Shown: piece after piece, positions 45,469 to 54,499 of the stretch
Layout of the letters: each line of letters opens with the position of its first letter
Numbering within the stretch: position 1 is the first letter of the stretch
DNA from: Marinobacter shengliensis
Lineage (GTDB): Bacteria; Pseudomonadota; Gammaproteobacteria; Pseudomonadales; Oleiphilaceae
Length of the DNA stretch: 64,000 nt
Reading direction: 5' to 3'
NCBI RefSeq assembly: GCF_003007715.1
Contig: NZ_PXNO01000023.1
Span: 1-64,000 of the forward strand
Translations under genes and position numbers: made by a program
Notes under the pieces: generated by a model
Database searches by the model: none
What the model saw: the letters and a program-made list of their open reading frames with translations, nothing else
Told to the model about the DNA's origin: nothing

Positions 45469-46821
45469 ATGGCAGAAAGACCTGAGTTAGCCGGCTGGCG
45501 CTGGGGCCCGTTTACCTTCCGCGTGCCGTTCTACCACACCCGGTTATGCTGGTCGGAGTTTCTGCAGGGGCTCTTTGTCTCTGCGGCGACCGGCCTGGCT
45601 TTGATACCGGTGATGACAGCCTTCTTCGGTTTGAGTTTTGAGGAGGCGGTTGCGCTTTCCATGATTCATGCCTCCTTGATTGCTTCGGCAGTCATTGTTT
45701 TCGGCGAACCCTACGCGGGGGGCTGGATAACGCCGGCGCTGCCGCTGATCCTGGCGTTTGTGATTGGCGGTTACGACGACCCCTCCAGCCGGTTTCAGGC
45801 CATGACTGCCCTGAGTCTGGTGTTTGCCTCCCTGGTTCTGATGCTGGGCATTACCGGGTTGGGGCGGCGATTCATTATCTGGTTGCCGGATACCCTGAAA
45901 GCCGGGATTATCCTGGGTGCCTCCATTGCCGCACTCAAGCGGGTGTTCGTGGATGATGCCGAGCGTTTCCTGCTGGAGCAGCCAATTGCCACCGGGTTGG
46001 CCTGCGCCATCTGTCTGATTTTCACTTTCTCAGTGCCTATGCAAAAGCTCAAGGCTCGAAGCCGGTTCTTCTTCATGCTGGGGGCGTTGGGTTTGTTGCC
46101 GGGCTTTCTGGCCGCCGCAATTATCGGGCCGCTGGTAGGTGAGGTGAGCTTTGATATCCAGTGGGGCTTTGTCGTGCCGCCGTTGGGAGAGGCGCTGGCC
46201 AAGGCATCGCCACTGGTCAATGGCTGGCCGTCACGAGAGATGATCATCCAGAGTATTCCGCTGGCCCTGATTGCCTATATCATCCTTTTCGGTGACCTGG
46301 TCACCGGTAACGAAGTGCTGCGGGAAGGCCTGAAAGTCCGCAAGGACGAGCACATCGACATTAACCTGAACCGTACCCACTTTTCCCTGTCGATTCGCAA
46401 CGCCATCATGGGCATTGTGGCGCCGTTCTTCCCCACTCAGGGCGCCGTGTGGACCGGCGTGCACGTTATCGTGGTCCAGCGCTGGAAGCAGGGGCCCAAG
46501 TCCATGAACAGCCTGCACAGTGGGCTGGCGTCTTATTACCTGATGGGCCTGCCGTTTATTTACTTCCTGCTGCCATTGCTGACTGGGCTCAAGCCCCTGC
46601 TGGGCGTGGCGTTGTCCCTGACTCTGGTGCTCACCGGCTTTGCCTGTGCCTACATCGCCATGTCGATACCCCGGGATAATGCATCACGGGGCACTGTGGT
46701 GCTGATTGGCGCGGCGCTGGCGTTTTTTGAACCCTGGCAAGGCTTGTTGCTGGGTGTAGTGGCTACTCTGGCATTGGTCGGCTGGGACCGGAGCCCTGAC
46801 CCGATTCCCCACGACGAATGA
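45469..46821 (+). CDS. Multi-pass permease, NCS2/SulP-like fold, substrate unknown
   Basis: A 450-residue inner-membrane protein with roughly 12-14 hydrophobic segments. The order of segments, the amphipathic stretch GEPYAGGWITPALPLILAFVIGG and the late GIVAPFFPTQGAVWTGVH suggest the UraA/SulP transporter fold (7+7 inverted repeat). The standard xanthine/uracil permease signature is not recognisable, so the substrate could be a nucleobase, anion or carboxylate. The start has a modest GAGAG site. It is a single gene facing the EVE-domain gene, with a hairpin between them. Orphan transporter; confidence is for being a transporter, not for substrate. Confidence 0.65.
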   Translation: MAERPELAGWRWGPFTFRVPFYHTRLCWSEFLQGLFVSAATGLALIPVMTAFFGLSFEEAVALSMIHASLIASAVIVFGEPYAGGWITPALPLILAFVIGGYDDPSSRFQAMTALSLVFASLVLMLGITGLGRRFIIWLPDTLKAGIILGASIAALKRVFVDDAERFLLEQPIATGLACAICLIFTFSVPMQKLKARSRFFFMLGALGLLPGFLAAAIIGPLVGEVSFDIQWGFVVPPLGEALAKASPLVNGWPSREMIIQSIPLALIAYIILFGDLVTGNEVLREGLKVRKDEHIDINLNRTHFSLSIRNAIMGIVAPFFPTQGAVWTGVHVIVVQRWKQGPKSMNSLHSGLASYYLMGLPFIYFLLPLLTGLKPLLGVALSLTLVLTGFACAYIAMSIPRDNASRGTVVLIGAALAFFEPWQGLLLGVVATLALVGWDRSPDPIPHDE

Positions 46822-46830
46822 GGTGGTGCA

Positions 46831-46861
46831 CAGGCTGGATCAGCAATGGCTATCCAGCCTG
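46831..46861. terminator. Hairpin between the permease and EVE genes, possible shared terminator
   Basis: Perfect 10-bp arms CAGGCTGGAT (46831-46840) and ATCCAGCCTG (46852-46861) enclose an 11-nt loop at the point where the two convergent genes meet. The right arm includes the last codons of the EVE gene. No T-run follows, so termination would be Rho-dependent or inefficient. Confidence 0.45.
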
Positions 46862-47308
46862 TTTCAGAATGATCTGCCACTCTTCATCACTGACCGGCAT
46901 CACCGACAGCCTGCTGCCTTTTTTGACCAGTGGCAGGTTGTCCAGCCCCGGAAGTGATTTCAGCTCATCAAGGGGGATCAGGCGCGGCAGTTTACGCTCA
47001 AAAGCCATATCCACCGCCTGCCAGCGGGGTTTCTCCGGCGTGCTTTTGCTGTCGTGGTAGGGCGATTCCGGGTCAAACTGACCAGGGTCTGGGTAAGCGC
47101 TCCGGGTGACGGTCACGATGCCGGCAATACCAATGTGCTTGCAGCTTGAGTGATAGATAAACACCTCATCACCCTCCGCCATCTGTGCCATGAAATTGCG
47201 CGCCTGGTAGTTGCGCACGCCGTCCCAAGGGATGCTGCTGCCGGACTTGGCGGCAAAGTCGTCAATACTGCATTCCGAAGGCTCGGTTTTTACCAGCCAC
47301 TTGGCCAT
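46850..47308 (-). CDS. EVE domain-containing protein
   Basis: A 152-residue single-domain protein of the EVE (PUA-like) superfamily. It begins MAKWLVKTEPSECSIDDF, with the diagnostic WDGVRNYQARNFM and VFIYHSS around the binding pocket. EVE domains bind modified bases in DNA or RNA. Stand-alone forms like this are common in proteobacteria and their substrate is not established. The ribosome site is weak (GAGAGACC). It follows narK1 by 18 bp and may be co-transcribed with it. Confidence 0.93.
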   Translation of the reverse strand: MAKWLVKTEPSECSIDDFAAKSGSSIPWDGVRNYQARNFMAQMAEGDEVFIYHSSCKHIGIAGIVTVTRSAYPDPGQFDPESPYHDSKSTPEKPRWQAVDMAFERKLPRLIPLDELKSLPGLDNLPLVKKGSRLSVMPVSDEEWQIILKQAG

Positions 47309-47326
47309 GGGTAAGGTCTCTCGTTG

Positions 47327-48682
47327 TCAGGACTGTGGTGGCGGCTTCACCAGCGGTGCCTCCTGGTGCTGCCGGCTGAGTGGGTAGAACAGTTGCGGCG
47401 AGGCCAATTCCGGCAGGTCTGTGCGTTCTTCATGGGCCGCCCACTCGGCCCTTTCAGCCTTGCGAATCGCATAGTGCATCCAGGCCAGGGCAGTGGCGAC
47501 AATCATGAACATCAGCATGAAACTGCTTTGCCAGATGCCGGTCATGTCGTTCAGCACACCGAACGCCAGTGGCAACAGGAAGCCGCCGATCCCGCCAATC
47601 ATACCGACCACACCGCCTACCGCGCCAACATGCATAGGGTAGTACACCGGGATGTGTTTATACACGGCCGCCTTGCCCAGGGACATAAAGAACCCGAGCA
47701 CGAAGGTCAGCACCACGAACACCACAAGAGTGATTTCGAAACTGAAGCGGATGTCGCCCTCAATGCCGTGGATAACGTACTCCGTTGGCGGGTAGCTGAG
47801 CAGGAAGGTGCATATCACTGAGGCCGTGAAGGTCCAGTACATCACCCTGCGGGCGCCGTAGCGGTCAGATAGCCAGCCGCCGAGGATGCGGAACAGGGAG
47901 GCGGGCACCGTGTACATGGCAGCAATCATGCCGGCGGTCTGGATGTTTAGCCCATAAACCCCAATCAGGTAGTGGGGCAGCCAGAGCGCAAGCGCGACAA
48001 AGGCGCCAAACACAAAGAAGTAGTAGAGCGCGAAACGCCAGACCCTGAGCTCTCTCAGTGGTGCCATCTGCTCGGCAAAGGATTTTTGCTCGGCCTTGGC
48101 CCGTGCCTGGGCCAGCGGGTCCGTTTTTGCGAACACAATAAAAAACACCCCCATCAGCGCCAGTACCAGGGCGTAGATCTGGGCGGTTTTTTCCCAGCCG
48201 AAGGCAACCAGTAAAAAAGGCGCACCAAAATTGGTGACCGCCGACCCCACATTGCCCGCACCAAAAATACCCAGTGCCGTGCCCTGTCTGGCGGGCTCGA
48301 ACCAGGCAGCGGTGTAGGCGACCCCCACGATAAACGCGCCGCCGGCCAGGCCAACGCCCAAGGCGCCAAGCAGCATCATGGGGTAGGTGGTGGCAAAGGT
48401 CAGCAGGTAAACACAGGCTGCCGTCGTCAGCATCAAGATGCCGAATACCCAGCGTCCACCGTAACGGTCTGTCCAGATGCCCAGAAACAGGCGGCTGATA
48501 GAGCCGGTCAGAATCGGGGTGGCCATCAACAGGCCAAGCTGGGTGTCGGTCAGGCCCAGCTCTTCGCTGATACGGATGCCGATGATGGAAAAGATGGTCC
48601 AGACCGCAAAGCAGAGGGTGAACGCAAAGGTGGATAACCCCAGCGCCCGGTACTGGTCTTTGGGTGTCGGAGTGGTGGTCAT
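47327..48682 (-). CDS. narK: NarK-type nitrate/nitrite MFS transporter (copy 1)
   Basis: A 452-residue MFS protein with 12 transmembrane helices. NarK-family motifs are GLLMATPILTGSISRLFLGIWTDRYGGR in the first half, GIFGAGNVGSAVTNFGAP (nitrate-signature-like glycine-rich helix), and GLGxA-type GKAAVYKHIPVYYPMHVGAVGGVVGMIGGIGGF in the second half. It likely moves nitrate and/or nitrite. The start at 48682 is chosen because MTTTPTPKDQ begins just before the first helix, with GAGAG upstream. The frame is open 86 codons further, without features. It is divergent from the usp-narK2 unit. Confidence 0.9.
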   Translation of the reverse strand: MTTTPTPKDQYRALGLSTFAFTLCFAVWTIFSIIGIRISEELGLTDTQLGLLMATPILTGSISRLFLGIWTDRYGGRWVFGILMLTTAACVYLLTFATTYPMMLLGALGVGLAGGAFIVGVAYTAAWFEPARQGTALGIFGAGNVGSAVTNFGAPFLLVAFGWEKTAQIYALVLALMGVFFIVFAKTDPLAQARAKAEQKSFAEQMAPLRELRVWRFALYYFFVFGAFVALALWLPHYLIGVYGLNIQTAGMIAAMYTVPASLFRILGGWLSDRYGARRVMYWTFTASVICTFLLSYPPTEYVIHGIEGDIRFSFEITLVVFVVLTFVLGFFMSLGKAAVYKHIPVYYPMHVGAVGGVVGMIGGIGGFLLPLAFGVLNDMTGIWQSSFMLMFMIVATALAWMHYAIRKAERAEWAAHEERTDLPELASPQLFYPLSRQHQEAPLVKPPPQS

Positions 48683-48856
48683 GGCCGCTCTCGAACGGTG
48701 TGAATGGCTTCCGGTAAACGATATCAAATATGTTGGTTTGGCTTCTGGTGCATTGGAGGTACCTCCTGCTGGGTGCAGTGGTGGTATGGGTTCTGGGGCG
48801 ATAACGCGGAAGGGGATAGCTGCAGGATTTCTCTGGTGGGGTACCCGCAGAGCCTC

Positions 48857-48870
48857 TTGATGTACGTCAA
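48857..48870. promoter_or_regulatory. FNR/DNR-like box upstream of usp-narK2
   Basis: TTGATGTACGTCAA matches TTGAT-N4-ATCAA at 9 of 10 defined positions. Its centre is about 94 bp before the usp start codon. If it works from -41.5 the leader would be about 50 nt. This would give anaerobic or NO-dependent activation. Confidence 0.65.
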
Positions 48871-48957
48871 TTATGGGGCCCGCGCGCTGTGGGGTAATGC
48901 GGAGGAAAGTCAAAGTCCTGCCGGATGCCGCCGGCGGCAAATGCCTCGGAGAACCCC

Positions 48958-49419
48958 ATGAACATCATGATTGCCTACGATGGTTCCAGAAACGCCAGGC
49001 TGGCCTTGGCCCAGACCATCACCATGTTTCGCGCACTGTCGCCCAGGCTGACCCTGGTGGCGGTGGCAGAAAATCCCCGGGATATCACATCCAGTAACGA
49101 AGACCTGTTCCAGGAAGAGGTCAGTGAGCTCAAGGGCCACCTCAAGGAGGCGCTGGAAGTGTGTCAGAGCCAGGGCGTGGAAGCAGAAACCATGCTGCTG
49201 GATGGCGATGCCCGCAAGATGCTGCTGTTCGCAGCCGAGAAAAAAGTACGGCCCGACATGCTGGTACTGGCTCGCCACAGCCATGAGCCTGATGGCGGCT
49301 TTATCGCCCGTTCCCTGACCTATTTCGTGGACGAACTGGATTACATGACCTTCGGCAGCGTCAGCTCCTTCTTGGCCCGCCGTGTCCAGTGCCCGCTCCT
49401 GATTCTTCCCAGCCGCTGA
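48958..49419 (+). CDS. Universal stress protein (UspA family)
   Basis: A 153-residue cytosolic protein of the Usp fold. It begins MNIMIAYDGSRNARLAL (nucleotide-binding first strand) and ends SSFLARRVQCPLLILPSR, the usual last strand. The glycine-rich ATP-binding G-2x-G-9x-G(S/T) motif is not clear, so ATP binding is uncertain. The ATG has GGAG upstream. It is 48 bp before narK2 and probably shares its FNR-like promoter. Usp genes next to nitrate transport or denitrification genes are common and linked to anaerobic survival. Confidence 0.87.
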   Translation: MNIMIAYDGSRNARLALAQTITMFRALSPRLTLVAVAENPRDITSSNEDLFQEEVSELKGHLKEALEVCQSQGVEAETMLLDGDARKMLLFAAEKKVRPDMLVLARHSHEPDGGFIARSLTYFVDELDYMTFGSVSSFLARRVQCPLLILPSR

Positions 49420-49467
49420 AATGGCCGGGTTTCTGTTCCCCCTTGTTGCTAGCCCCGGAGGCTCAAA

Positions 49468-50973
49468 ATGAAAGTCGCTGACGTTTTCCGCGTCCGCAAT
49501 CCGGAGATCAGGGCCCTGCACCTGACCTGGATTGCGTTCTTCATTACCTTTTACGTCTGGTTCAACATGGCGCCCCTGGCATCCAGTATGCTCAAAAGCG
49601 TCGACTGGTTGACCAAAGACGATCTACGCCTGTTCGCCATCTGTAACGTCGCGTTGACGATTCCTGCCCGAATCATCGTCGGCATGGCTCTGGACCGATT
49701 TGGGCCGCGCCGCGTGTTCTCGGTGCTGATGGTGTTGATGGCCATCCCCGCCCTGGTGTTTGCCTTCGGTAACACCATGGCCCAGCTGCTGATCAGCCGT
49801 CTGGTGCTGAGCTCCATCGGTGCCAGCTTCGTGGTGGGTATCCACATGACCGCCATGTGGTTCAAGCCCAAGGACATCGGCTTTGCCGAAGGCTTCTACG
49901 CCGGCTGGGGCAACTTCGGCTCTGCGGCTGCGGCGATGTCTTTGCCGACCATCGCCATCACCATGTACGGTGGCGATGATGGCTGGCGCTGGGCGATTGC
50001 CCAGAGTGCCATTGTGATGGCCGGTTACGGCATCTGGTACTGGTTTGCCATTACCGATGGCCCGGAAGGCACCGTGCACCGCAAGCCACGCAAGGCGTCT
50101 GCCATGGAAGTCAGTAGCTGGGGAGACCTGGTCAAGCTGATTCTGTGGACTATTCCGCTGATTGGCGTGCTGGCCATTCTGGTGTGGCGCATCCAGAATC
50201 TTGGCTATCTGAGCCCGACCGCAGCCGCAATCTGCTACGCCGTGATCTTCGCTATTGTTTGCTATCAGATTATCCAGATTCTGCGGGTGAACATTCCGAT
50301 CCTGAAGAAAGGTGTTCCGGAAGACGACAAATACCCGTTCAGCAGCGTGGCTGCCCTGAACAGCACCTATTTCGCCAACTTTGGTGCCGAGCTGGCGGTG
50401 GTCTCCATGCTACCGATGTTCTTCGAGGAAACCTGGAGCCTGAGTGCCACTGCGGCGGGTCTGATCGCGGCTTCCTTTGCCTTCGTTAACCTGCTGGCGC
50501 GCCCGATGGGTGGTCTGGTGTCTGACCGTATGGGCAACCGCCGGTTTGTCATGCTCAGCTATATGTTTGGTATTGGTCTGGGCTTTGCGCTGATGGGGCT
50601 GCTCAACTCCAACTGGCCGCTGATCATCGCCGTGGGAATCACCGTATTCACCTCGTTTTTCGTGCAGGGTGCAGAAGGCGCCACCTTTGGCATCATCCCG
50701 TCCATCAAGCGCCGGCTGACTGGCCAGATTTCCGGTATGGCCGGGGCCTACGGTAACGTCGGGGCGGTGGTCTACCTCACCATCTTCACCTTCGTAACAC
50801 CGTCTCAGTTCTTCTTCATTATCTCTGCCGGGGCGTTCATCAGCTGGGTGCTGTGTATCCTCTGGCTGCAGGAGCCTGAAAGCGCGTTTTCTGATGAGTA
50901 CCATGTATCTTCTGTGGATCTCCAGATTGAAGAGGAAGAGCGCCAGAGAGCGGCACTGCTTGGGGCGAAGTAA
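49468..50973 (+). CDS. NarK-type nitrate/nitrite MFS transporter (copy 2)
   Basis: A 501-residue MFS transporter with 12 helices and a longer central loop than copy 1. MALDRFGPRRVFSVLMVLMAIP is the MFS loop motif. The glycine-rich helices FYAGWGNFGSAAAAMSLP and ISGMAGAYGNVGAVVY correspond to the two nitrate-signature helices of the NarK family. GGAGG precedes the ATG. It follows usp and ends at a strong terminator. The divergence among the three NarK proteins here suggests different jobs, such as nitrate uptake and nitrate/nitrite exchange. Confidence 0.9.
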   Translation: MKVADVFRVRNPEIRALHLTWIAFFITFYVWFNMAPLASSMLKSVDWLTKDDLRLFAICNVALTIPARIIVGMALDRFGPRRVFSVLMVLMAIPALVFAFGNTMAQLLISRLVLSSIGASFVVGIHMTAMWFKPKDIGFAEGFYAGWGNFGSAAAAMSLPTIAITMYGGDDGWRWAIAQSAIVMAGYGIWYWFAITDGPEGTVHRKPRKASAMEVSSWGDLVKLILWTIPLIGVLAILVWRIQNLGYLSPTAAAICYAVIFAIVCYQIIQILRVNIPILKKGVPEDDKYPFSSVAALNSTYFANFGAELAVVSMLPMFFEETWSLSATAAGLIAASFAFVNLLARPMGGLVSDRMGNRRFVMLSYMFGIGLGFALMGLLNSNWPLIIAVGITVFTSFFVQGAEGATFGIIPSIKRRLTGQISGMAGAYGNVGAVVYLTIFTFVTPSQFFFIISAGAFISWVLCILWLQEPESAFSDEYHVSSVDLQIEEEERQRAALLGAK

Positions 50974-50996
50974 TGCCTTAAAGCTCGAGCAATCCA

Positions 50997-51030
50997 AGCC
51001 CGCCACGGAGCAATCCTGGCGGGCTTTTTT
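50997..51030 (+). terminator. Rho-independent terminator after narK2
   Basis: A 9-bp stem, AGCCCGCCA (50997-51005) and TGGCGGGCT (51017-51025), is followed by TTTTT. It lies 24 nt after the stop codon. Confidence 0.9.
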
Positions 51031-51280
51031 GTACTTGTGATAAACGGATGGTCAGGGTTTTTCGAGCGACCCTGCATTTTGATCAACGGTTGGATGGACT
51101 GGATGTGGTGATGGTCTGCCATGCTTTCCAGAGGGCGGTGCGACTGCGCTGGTTGTGTGTTTTTGAGGTGTGTAGGGGGTGATAGGGGGTGGTTTTGCGA
51201 TGCTGCAGGCGCTCGTCAGAGGCTTCAGGTGGGCGTTGTTGGTCCGGGTGCCAGCGTTTGACGGCAGGATGTCTGGGCAC
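51031..51280. other. Intergenic spacer between convergent narK2 and narK3
   Basis: This lies within a 365-bp gene-free stretch between two strong terminators. It shows marked G/T enrichment on the plus strand (51140-51210), including two runs of five G, but no start codon with a ribosome site, no repeat and no tRNA. I see no convincing gene here. Confidence 0.5.
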
Positions 51281-51307
51281 AAAAAAGCCGGCCCTTGTGG
51301 GGCCGGC
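51281..51307 (-). terminator. Rho-independent terminator after narK3
   Basis: A stem of GCCGGCCC (51287-51294) with GGGCCGGC (51300-51307) is followed leftward by six T residues. It starts 31 nt after the narK3 stop. Confidence 0.9.
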
Positions 51308-51338
51308 AAACAGAGGTCTAACGCGTTGGTTGGTGCAA

Positions 51339-52931
51339 TTACGGGTTTTTGATGTAGGCGTTCTTGCGCAGGTAGAACCACCAGTTAACCACCAGGCATA
51401 CAGCATAGAACACGGCGAATCCGTACATGGCGACCTCGGGTGTGCCGGCCTTGATTTGCTGACCCATCACAATCGGAGCAATGAACGCACCGTAGGCGGC
51501 AACCGCTGAGGTCCAGCCCAGAACCGGGCCCTTCTGTTGTTGATTGAAGATAAAGCCAATGCTGCGGAAGGTAGAGCCGTTACCGATGCCGGAGGCGGCA
51601 AACAGCAGGATGAAAAGACCCAGGAACAACGGGAAGTACCCGTTGGGATCCGTTGAGTTGTAGGCCAGCATCATCACATAGCCGGTAGCAACGGACGCGA
51701 CCACCATGATCATGGAGATGATCTGGGTAACAATGGAACCGCCCATCTTGTCAGAAATCCAGCCGCCAACCGGGCGAATCAGGGCGCCAACAAAGGGGCC
51801 CATCCACGCCCAGGTAAGAGCACTCGGACCGTCGGGATTGCTTACCCGGGTAACCGTGCCGTCGGCGGCCACTTCCATCATGTTGCCAAAAATAATGCTG
51901 ATAGACAGCGGCAAGGCGGCGGAGAAACCGATGAATGAGCCGAACGTCAGGATATACAGCACCGTCATGGACCAGGTGTGCTTGTTGCTGAAGATGGCGA
52001 ACTGGTTTTTGATGTTGGGCTTGATGTCGCCCGGAATCAGGCGCAGAAGCACCACAGTGAGAACGATGGTCAGGGGCAAGGCGACCCACATGCTCATGAT
52101 CGACAGCGCCCAGACGCCAACGATGGACGCCAGGATACCAACGCCATACAGCCCGAGAATCTTGCCGAACGCGGAAATGGGGGAGCCTGGATTCGGAGTG
52201 ACAACTTTCAGGTTGTTCATGCCAAACCAGCCGGCAAAGGCGAGTGGGATCAGGAAGACCAGCCAGATGAAGCCTGCGTTCTGAATCCAGGTTTCGGTAC
52301 CTGCCTCAATACGGCCGATCAGGGTACCGCTGGCGCTTTGAAGTTCCAGCGGCCCGCCGGCGAGGGCACCGAAGACGCCAACTGTCATCACCAGCGGAAT
52401 CAGGATTTGCATGGTGGTTACGCCGAAGTTACCCAGGCCGGCATTCATGCCCAGGCCATAACCTTGCTTGCTCTTCGGGTAGAACGAGCTGATGTTGCTC
52501 ATGGAACAGGCAAAGTTACCACCACCGATACCGGACAGCAGTGCCAGTGCCTGGAATACGATGAACGGAGTGTCCGGATTCATCAGGGCGACACCGGTAC
52601 CGAAAGCCGGAATCATCAGCAGTGCGGTGGTCAGGAAGATGGTGTTACGGCCGCCGGCGATCTTGATCATGAACGAGGCGGGAATACGTAGGGTAGCCCC
52701 TGCAAGGCCGGCCACTGCCGTTAACTGGAAAAGCTGATCCGTAGAGAATGAAAAGCCCAGGTTGGCCATCTGGGTGGTAATCATGCCCCACATCAGCCAG
52801 ATGGCGAAGCCCATCAATAGGCTGGGTATGGATATCCACAGGTTGCGGGAGGCAACTTTCTTGCCTTCCCGTTCCCAGAATTCCTCATTCTCGACATCCC
52901 AGTGTTCAATGTCTGCGTTGGTTTTTGCCAT
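51339..52931 (-). CDS. NarK-type nitrate/nitrite MFS transporter (copy 3)
   Basis: A 530-residue MFS transporter. An N-terminal soluble segment (HWDVENEEFWEREGKKVASRNLW) precedes the first helix, as in NarK/NarU nitrate-nitrite exchangers. GGGNFACSMSNISSFYP and GLGMNAGLGNFGVTTMQ contain the first nitrate-signature helix, and GIGNGSTFRSIGFIF and WTSAVAAYGAFIAP the second. The start at 52931 follows AAGGAG, and 12 further open codons upstream lack a site. An FNR-like box lies about 95 bp upstream and a strong terminator follows, so it is an independent unit. Confidence 0.93.
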   Translation of the reverse strand: MAKTNADIEHWDVENEEFWEREGKKVASRNLWISIPSLLMGFAIWLMWGMITTQMANLGFSFSTDQLFQLTAVAGLAGATLRIPASFMIKIAGGRNTIFLTTALLMIPAFGTGVALMNPDTPFIVFQALALLSGIGGGNFACSMSNISSFYPKSKQGYGLGMNAGLGNFGVTTMQILIPLVMTVGVFGALAGGPLELQSASGTLIGRIEAGTETWIQNAGFIWLVFLIPLAFAGWFGMNNLKVVTPNPGSPISAFGKILGLYGVGILASIVGVWALSIMSMWVALPLTIVLTVVLLRLIPGDIKPNIKNQFAIFSNKHTWSMTVLYILTFGSFIGFSAALPLSISIIFGNMMEVAADGTVTRVSNPDGPSALTWAWMGPFVGALIRPVGGWISDKMGGSIVTQIISMIMVVASVATGYVMMLAYNSTDPNGYFPLFLGLFILLFAASGIGNGSTFRSIGFIFNQQQKGPVLGWTSAVAAYGAFIAPIVMGQQIKAGTPEVAMYGFAVFYAVCLVVNWWFYLRKNAYIKNP

Positions 52932-53025
52932 GGTGTTTGCTCCTTGGTGACAACATGCCGGAGCCACGGTCGTCGTGGTTTACGGACTATGAGCCCATTG
53001 TGCAAACGAAGCCGCAGAACCATTC

Positions 53026-53039
53026 TTGATAAATATCAG
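53026..53039. promoter_or_regulatory. FNR/DNR-like box upstream of narK3
   Basis: TTGATAAATATCAG matches TTGAT-N4-ATCAA at 9 of 10 positions, centred about 101 bp before the narK3 start. It would suit activation under low oxygen or with NO. Confidence 0.7.
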
Positions 53040-53200
53040 TGAAAAATTCGGGTGCCTTGAGCTAGCCAGGCGGTGCTCAGTGCGCTTTGCTCAAGTAGTC
53101 AATAAATTTATTTAAAACAGTGCCTTATATGGGTGGTACTTCGTCGGTGGTAGGTGGAGAGCGAAACGGTGCAGTAGAGGTAGCCAATGATTTCCAGGCT

Positions 53201-54343
53201 TTACAGGGCGCGATTTGAGGAACTTTTGCTGAGCAGGAACAGCGCCAGTAACTGGCTGGCCAAACCGGCAAAGACCAGAGCCCAGACGCCACTGGCCAGC
53301 CAGAGCAAACTGGATTGAGAGTACGGCGCGTCACCAGTGAGATAGCGGCTAATAGCAGCAATGGCCATGGCACTCGCCAGTACCAGCACCTGCCAGGCCG
53401 GAGGGAAGGTGCGGCAAGCCCGTTGCCAGGCCAGCCGCAGCATGACACTGCCAGATAAAGTACCGAGGGCGCCAATAGTGATCAGGTGCAGGGCCGGCAC
53501 CAATGATTGGCCCGTAAACAGGTGAACCCCTGTGGCCCCGGCTCCCGCAGCCAGCCAGAGGTAGCCGAGAGCCAGGACCAGAAGATCCTGCCTGTCGGTG
53601 CAACGCCAGAGCTTCCAGCGGACCGTTCGGACAATGATCAGGGTGGCGGCTAGCAACAGGAGGGCACCGGATATCAGGCGGGTGCCAGAAAAAGGCAGAC
53701 AAATCATTACGAGGGGCAGCACAATCAGCAAAGCGCCCTCAATCCGAGGCTGAACCCTGGCTTCCAGGGGGATGCCCCGTTTCTCCAGGGTGCCAGCCAC
53801 CGCCGGCGCGATGATTCGGCCCCCCATAAACGTCATCAGCAACATCAGGCCCAGAATGGCGACTTCCATCAGGCTTCTTTTGGTCAGCACCGCAGGTATC
53901 CAATCCGTCAGGGCATAGGCCAGCGCCAGCAGGCACAGAGCCAGGATCAGCGGTCCGGCAATTTTGTTGCGCCATTTTTTGGCAGCCTGAAAGCGCGGCA
54001 CTACCTGCCAGGCCAGCAGCAGGGCAAAGGCCGGGCTGAGCAGCTGACTGAGTAGCCACTCCGGAGCCAGCAGCCAACTGAACCGGGCAGCAAGCCAAAG
54101 GCCAAACAGGGGCGCAAGTAGTCTCCAGGGTTGCGGGCCGAGGGTATAACCGGCAATCAGCGCCAGGGCAAAGCCAAAAATCAGTTCGTGCCCATGGCCG
54201 GCACCCAACAGGCCCGGTGGCCAGCCGGTTCCGGACAAGACTGAAAAAAGCGACAGCGGTACAACCAGGGCTGCCCATAATGCGGCAGCAGGAAAGAAAA
54301 GCCAGAAAGCATGCATCGGCTTGTGTCTTTGATAAGCATTCAT
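53201..54343 (-). CDS. nnrS: NnrS family membrane protein (second copy)
   Basis: A 380-residue polytopic protein with about 12 hydrophobic segments. LGAGHGHELIFGFALALIAGYTLGP matches the first NnrS motif, with conserved His and Glu. MTFMGGRIIAPAVAGTLEKRG is the second motif, and ALHLITIGALGTLSGSVMLRLAWQR the third. It is only distantly similar to the copy at 42738-43922. The ribosome site is weak, so the exact start is uncertain (Met10 is an alternative). It is divergent from the Yip1-family gene, with a shared FNR-like box between. Expected role: resistance to nitric oxide formed in denitrification. Confidence 0.88.
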   Translation of the reverse strand: MNAYQRHKPMHAFWLFFPAAALWAALVVPLSLFSVLSGTGWPPGLLGAGHGHELIFGFALALIAGYTLGPQPWRLLAPLFGLWLAARFSWLLAPEWLLSQLLSPAFALLLAWQVVPRFQAAKKWRNKIAGPLILALCLLALAYALTDWIPAVLTKRSLMEVAILGLMLLMTFMGGRIIAPAVAGTLEKRGIPLEARVQPRIEGALLIVLPLVMICLPFSGTRLISGALLLLAATLIIVRTVRWKLWRCTDRQDLLVLALGYLWLAAGAGATGVHLFTGQSLVPALHLITIGALGTLSGSVMLRLAWQRACRTFPPAWQVLVLASAMAIAAISRYLTGDAPYSQSSLLWLASGVWALVFAGLASQLLALFLLSKSSSNRAL

Positions 54344-54414
54344 GCGGTGTGCGTCTAATGGGCATTGGAGAACGGTTGTGCCGGTAGCTTAACCCTGGTT
54401 GGCACTTCCGGAAG

Positions 54415-54428
54415 ATGATCCAGGTCAT
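54415..54428. promoter_or_regulatory. FNR/DNR-like box shared by nnrS2 and yip1
   Basis: ATGATCCAGGTCAT keeps TGAT-N4-(A/G)TCA symmetry, 8 of 10 positions. It lies exactly midway, about 72 bp from each of the two divergent start codons, so one site could serve both promoters. Confidence 0.5.
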
Positions 54429-54499
54429 GAGTCTGACTATGCCCGGCGATGATTTGGGTATTAACTGTTATTAAAATCGTTCAGGACATGAGGGGTGCC

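Noticed and set aside
51140..51210. Possible G-quadruplex in the narK2-narK3 spacer
   Set aside because: Only two clear G5 runs occur and the others are GG, below the usual four-tract requirement.
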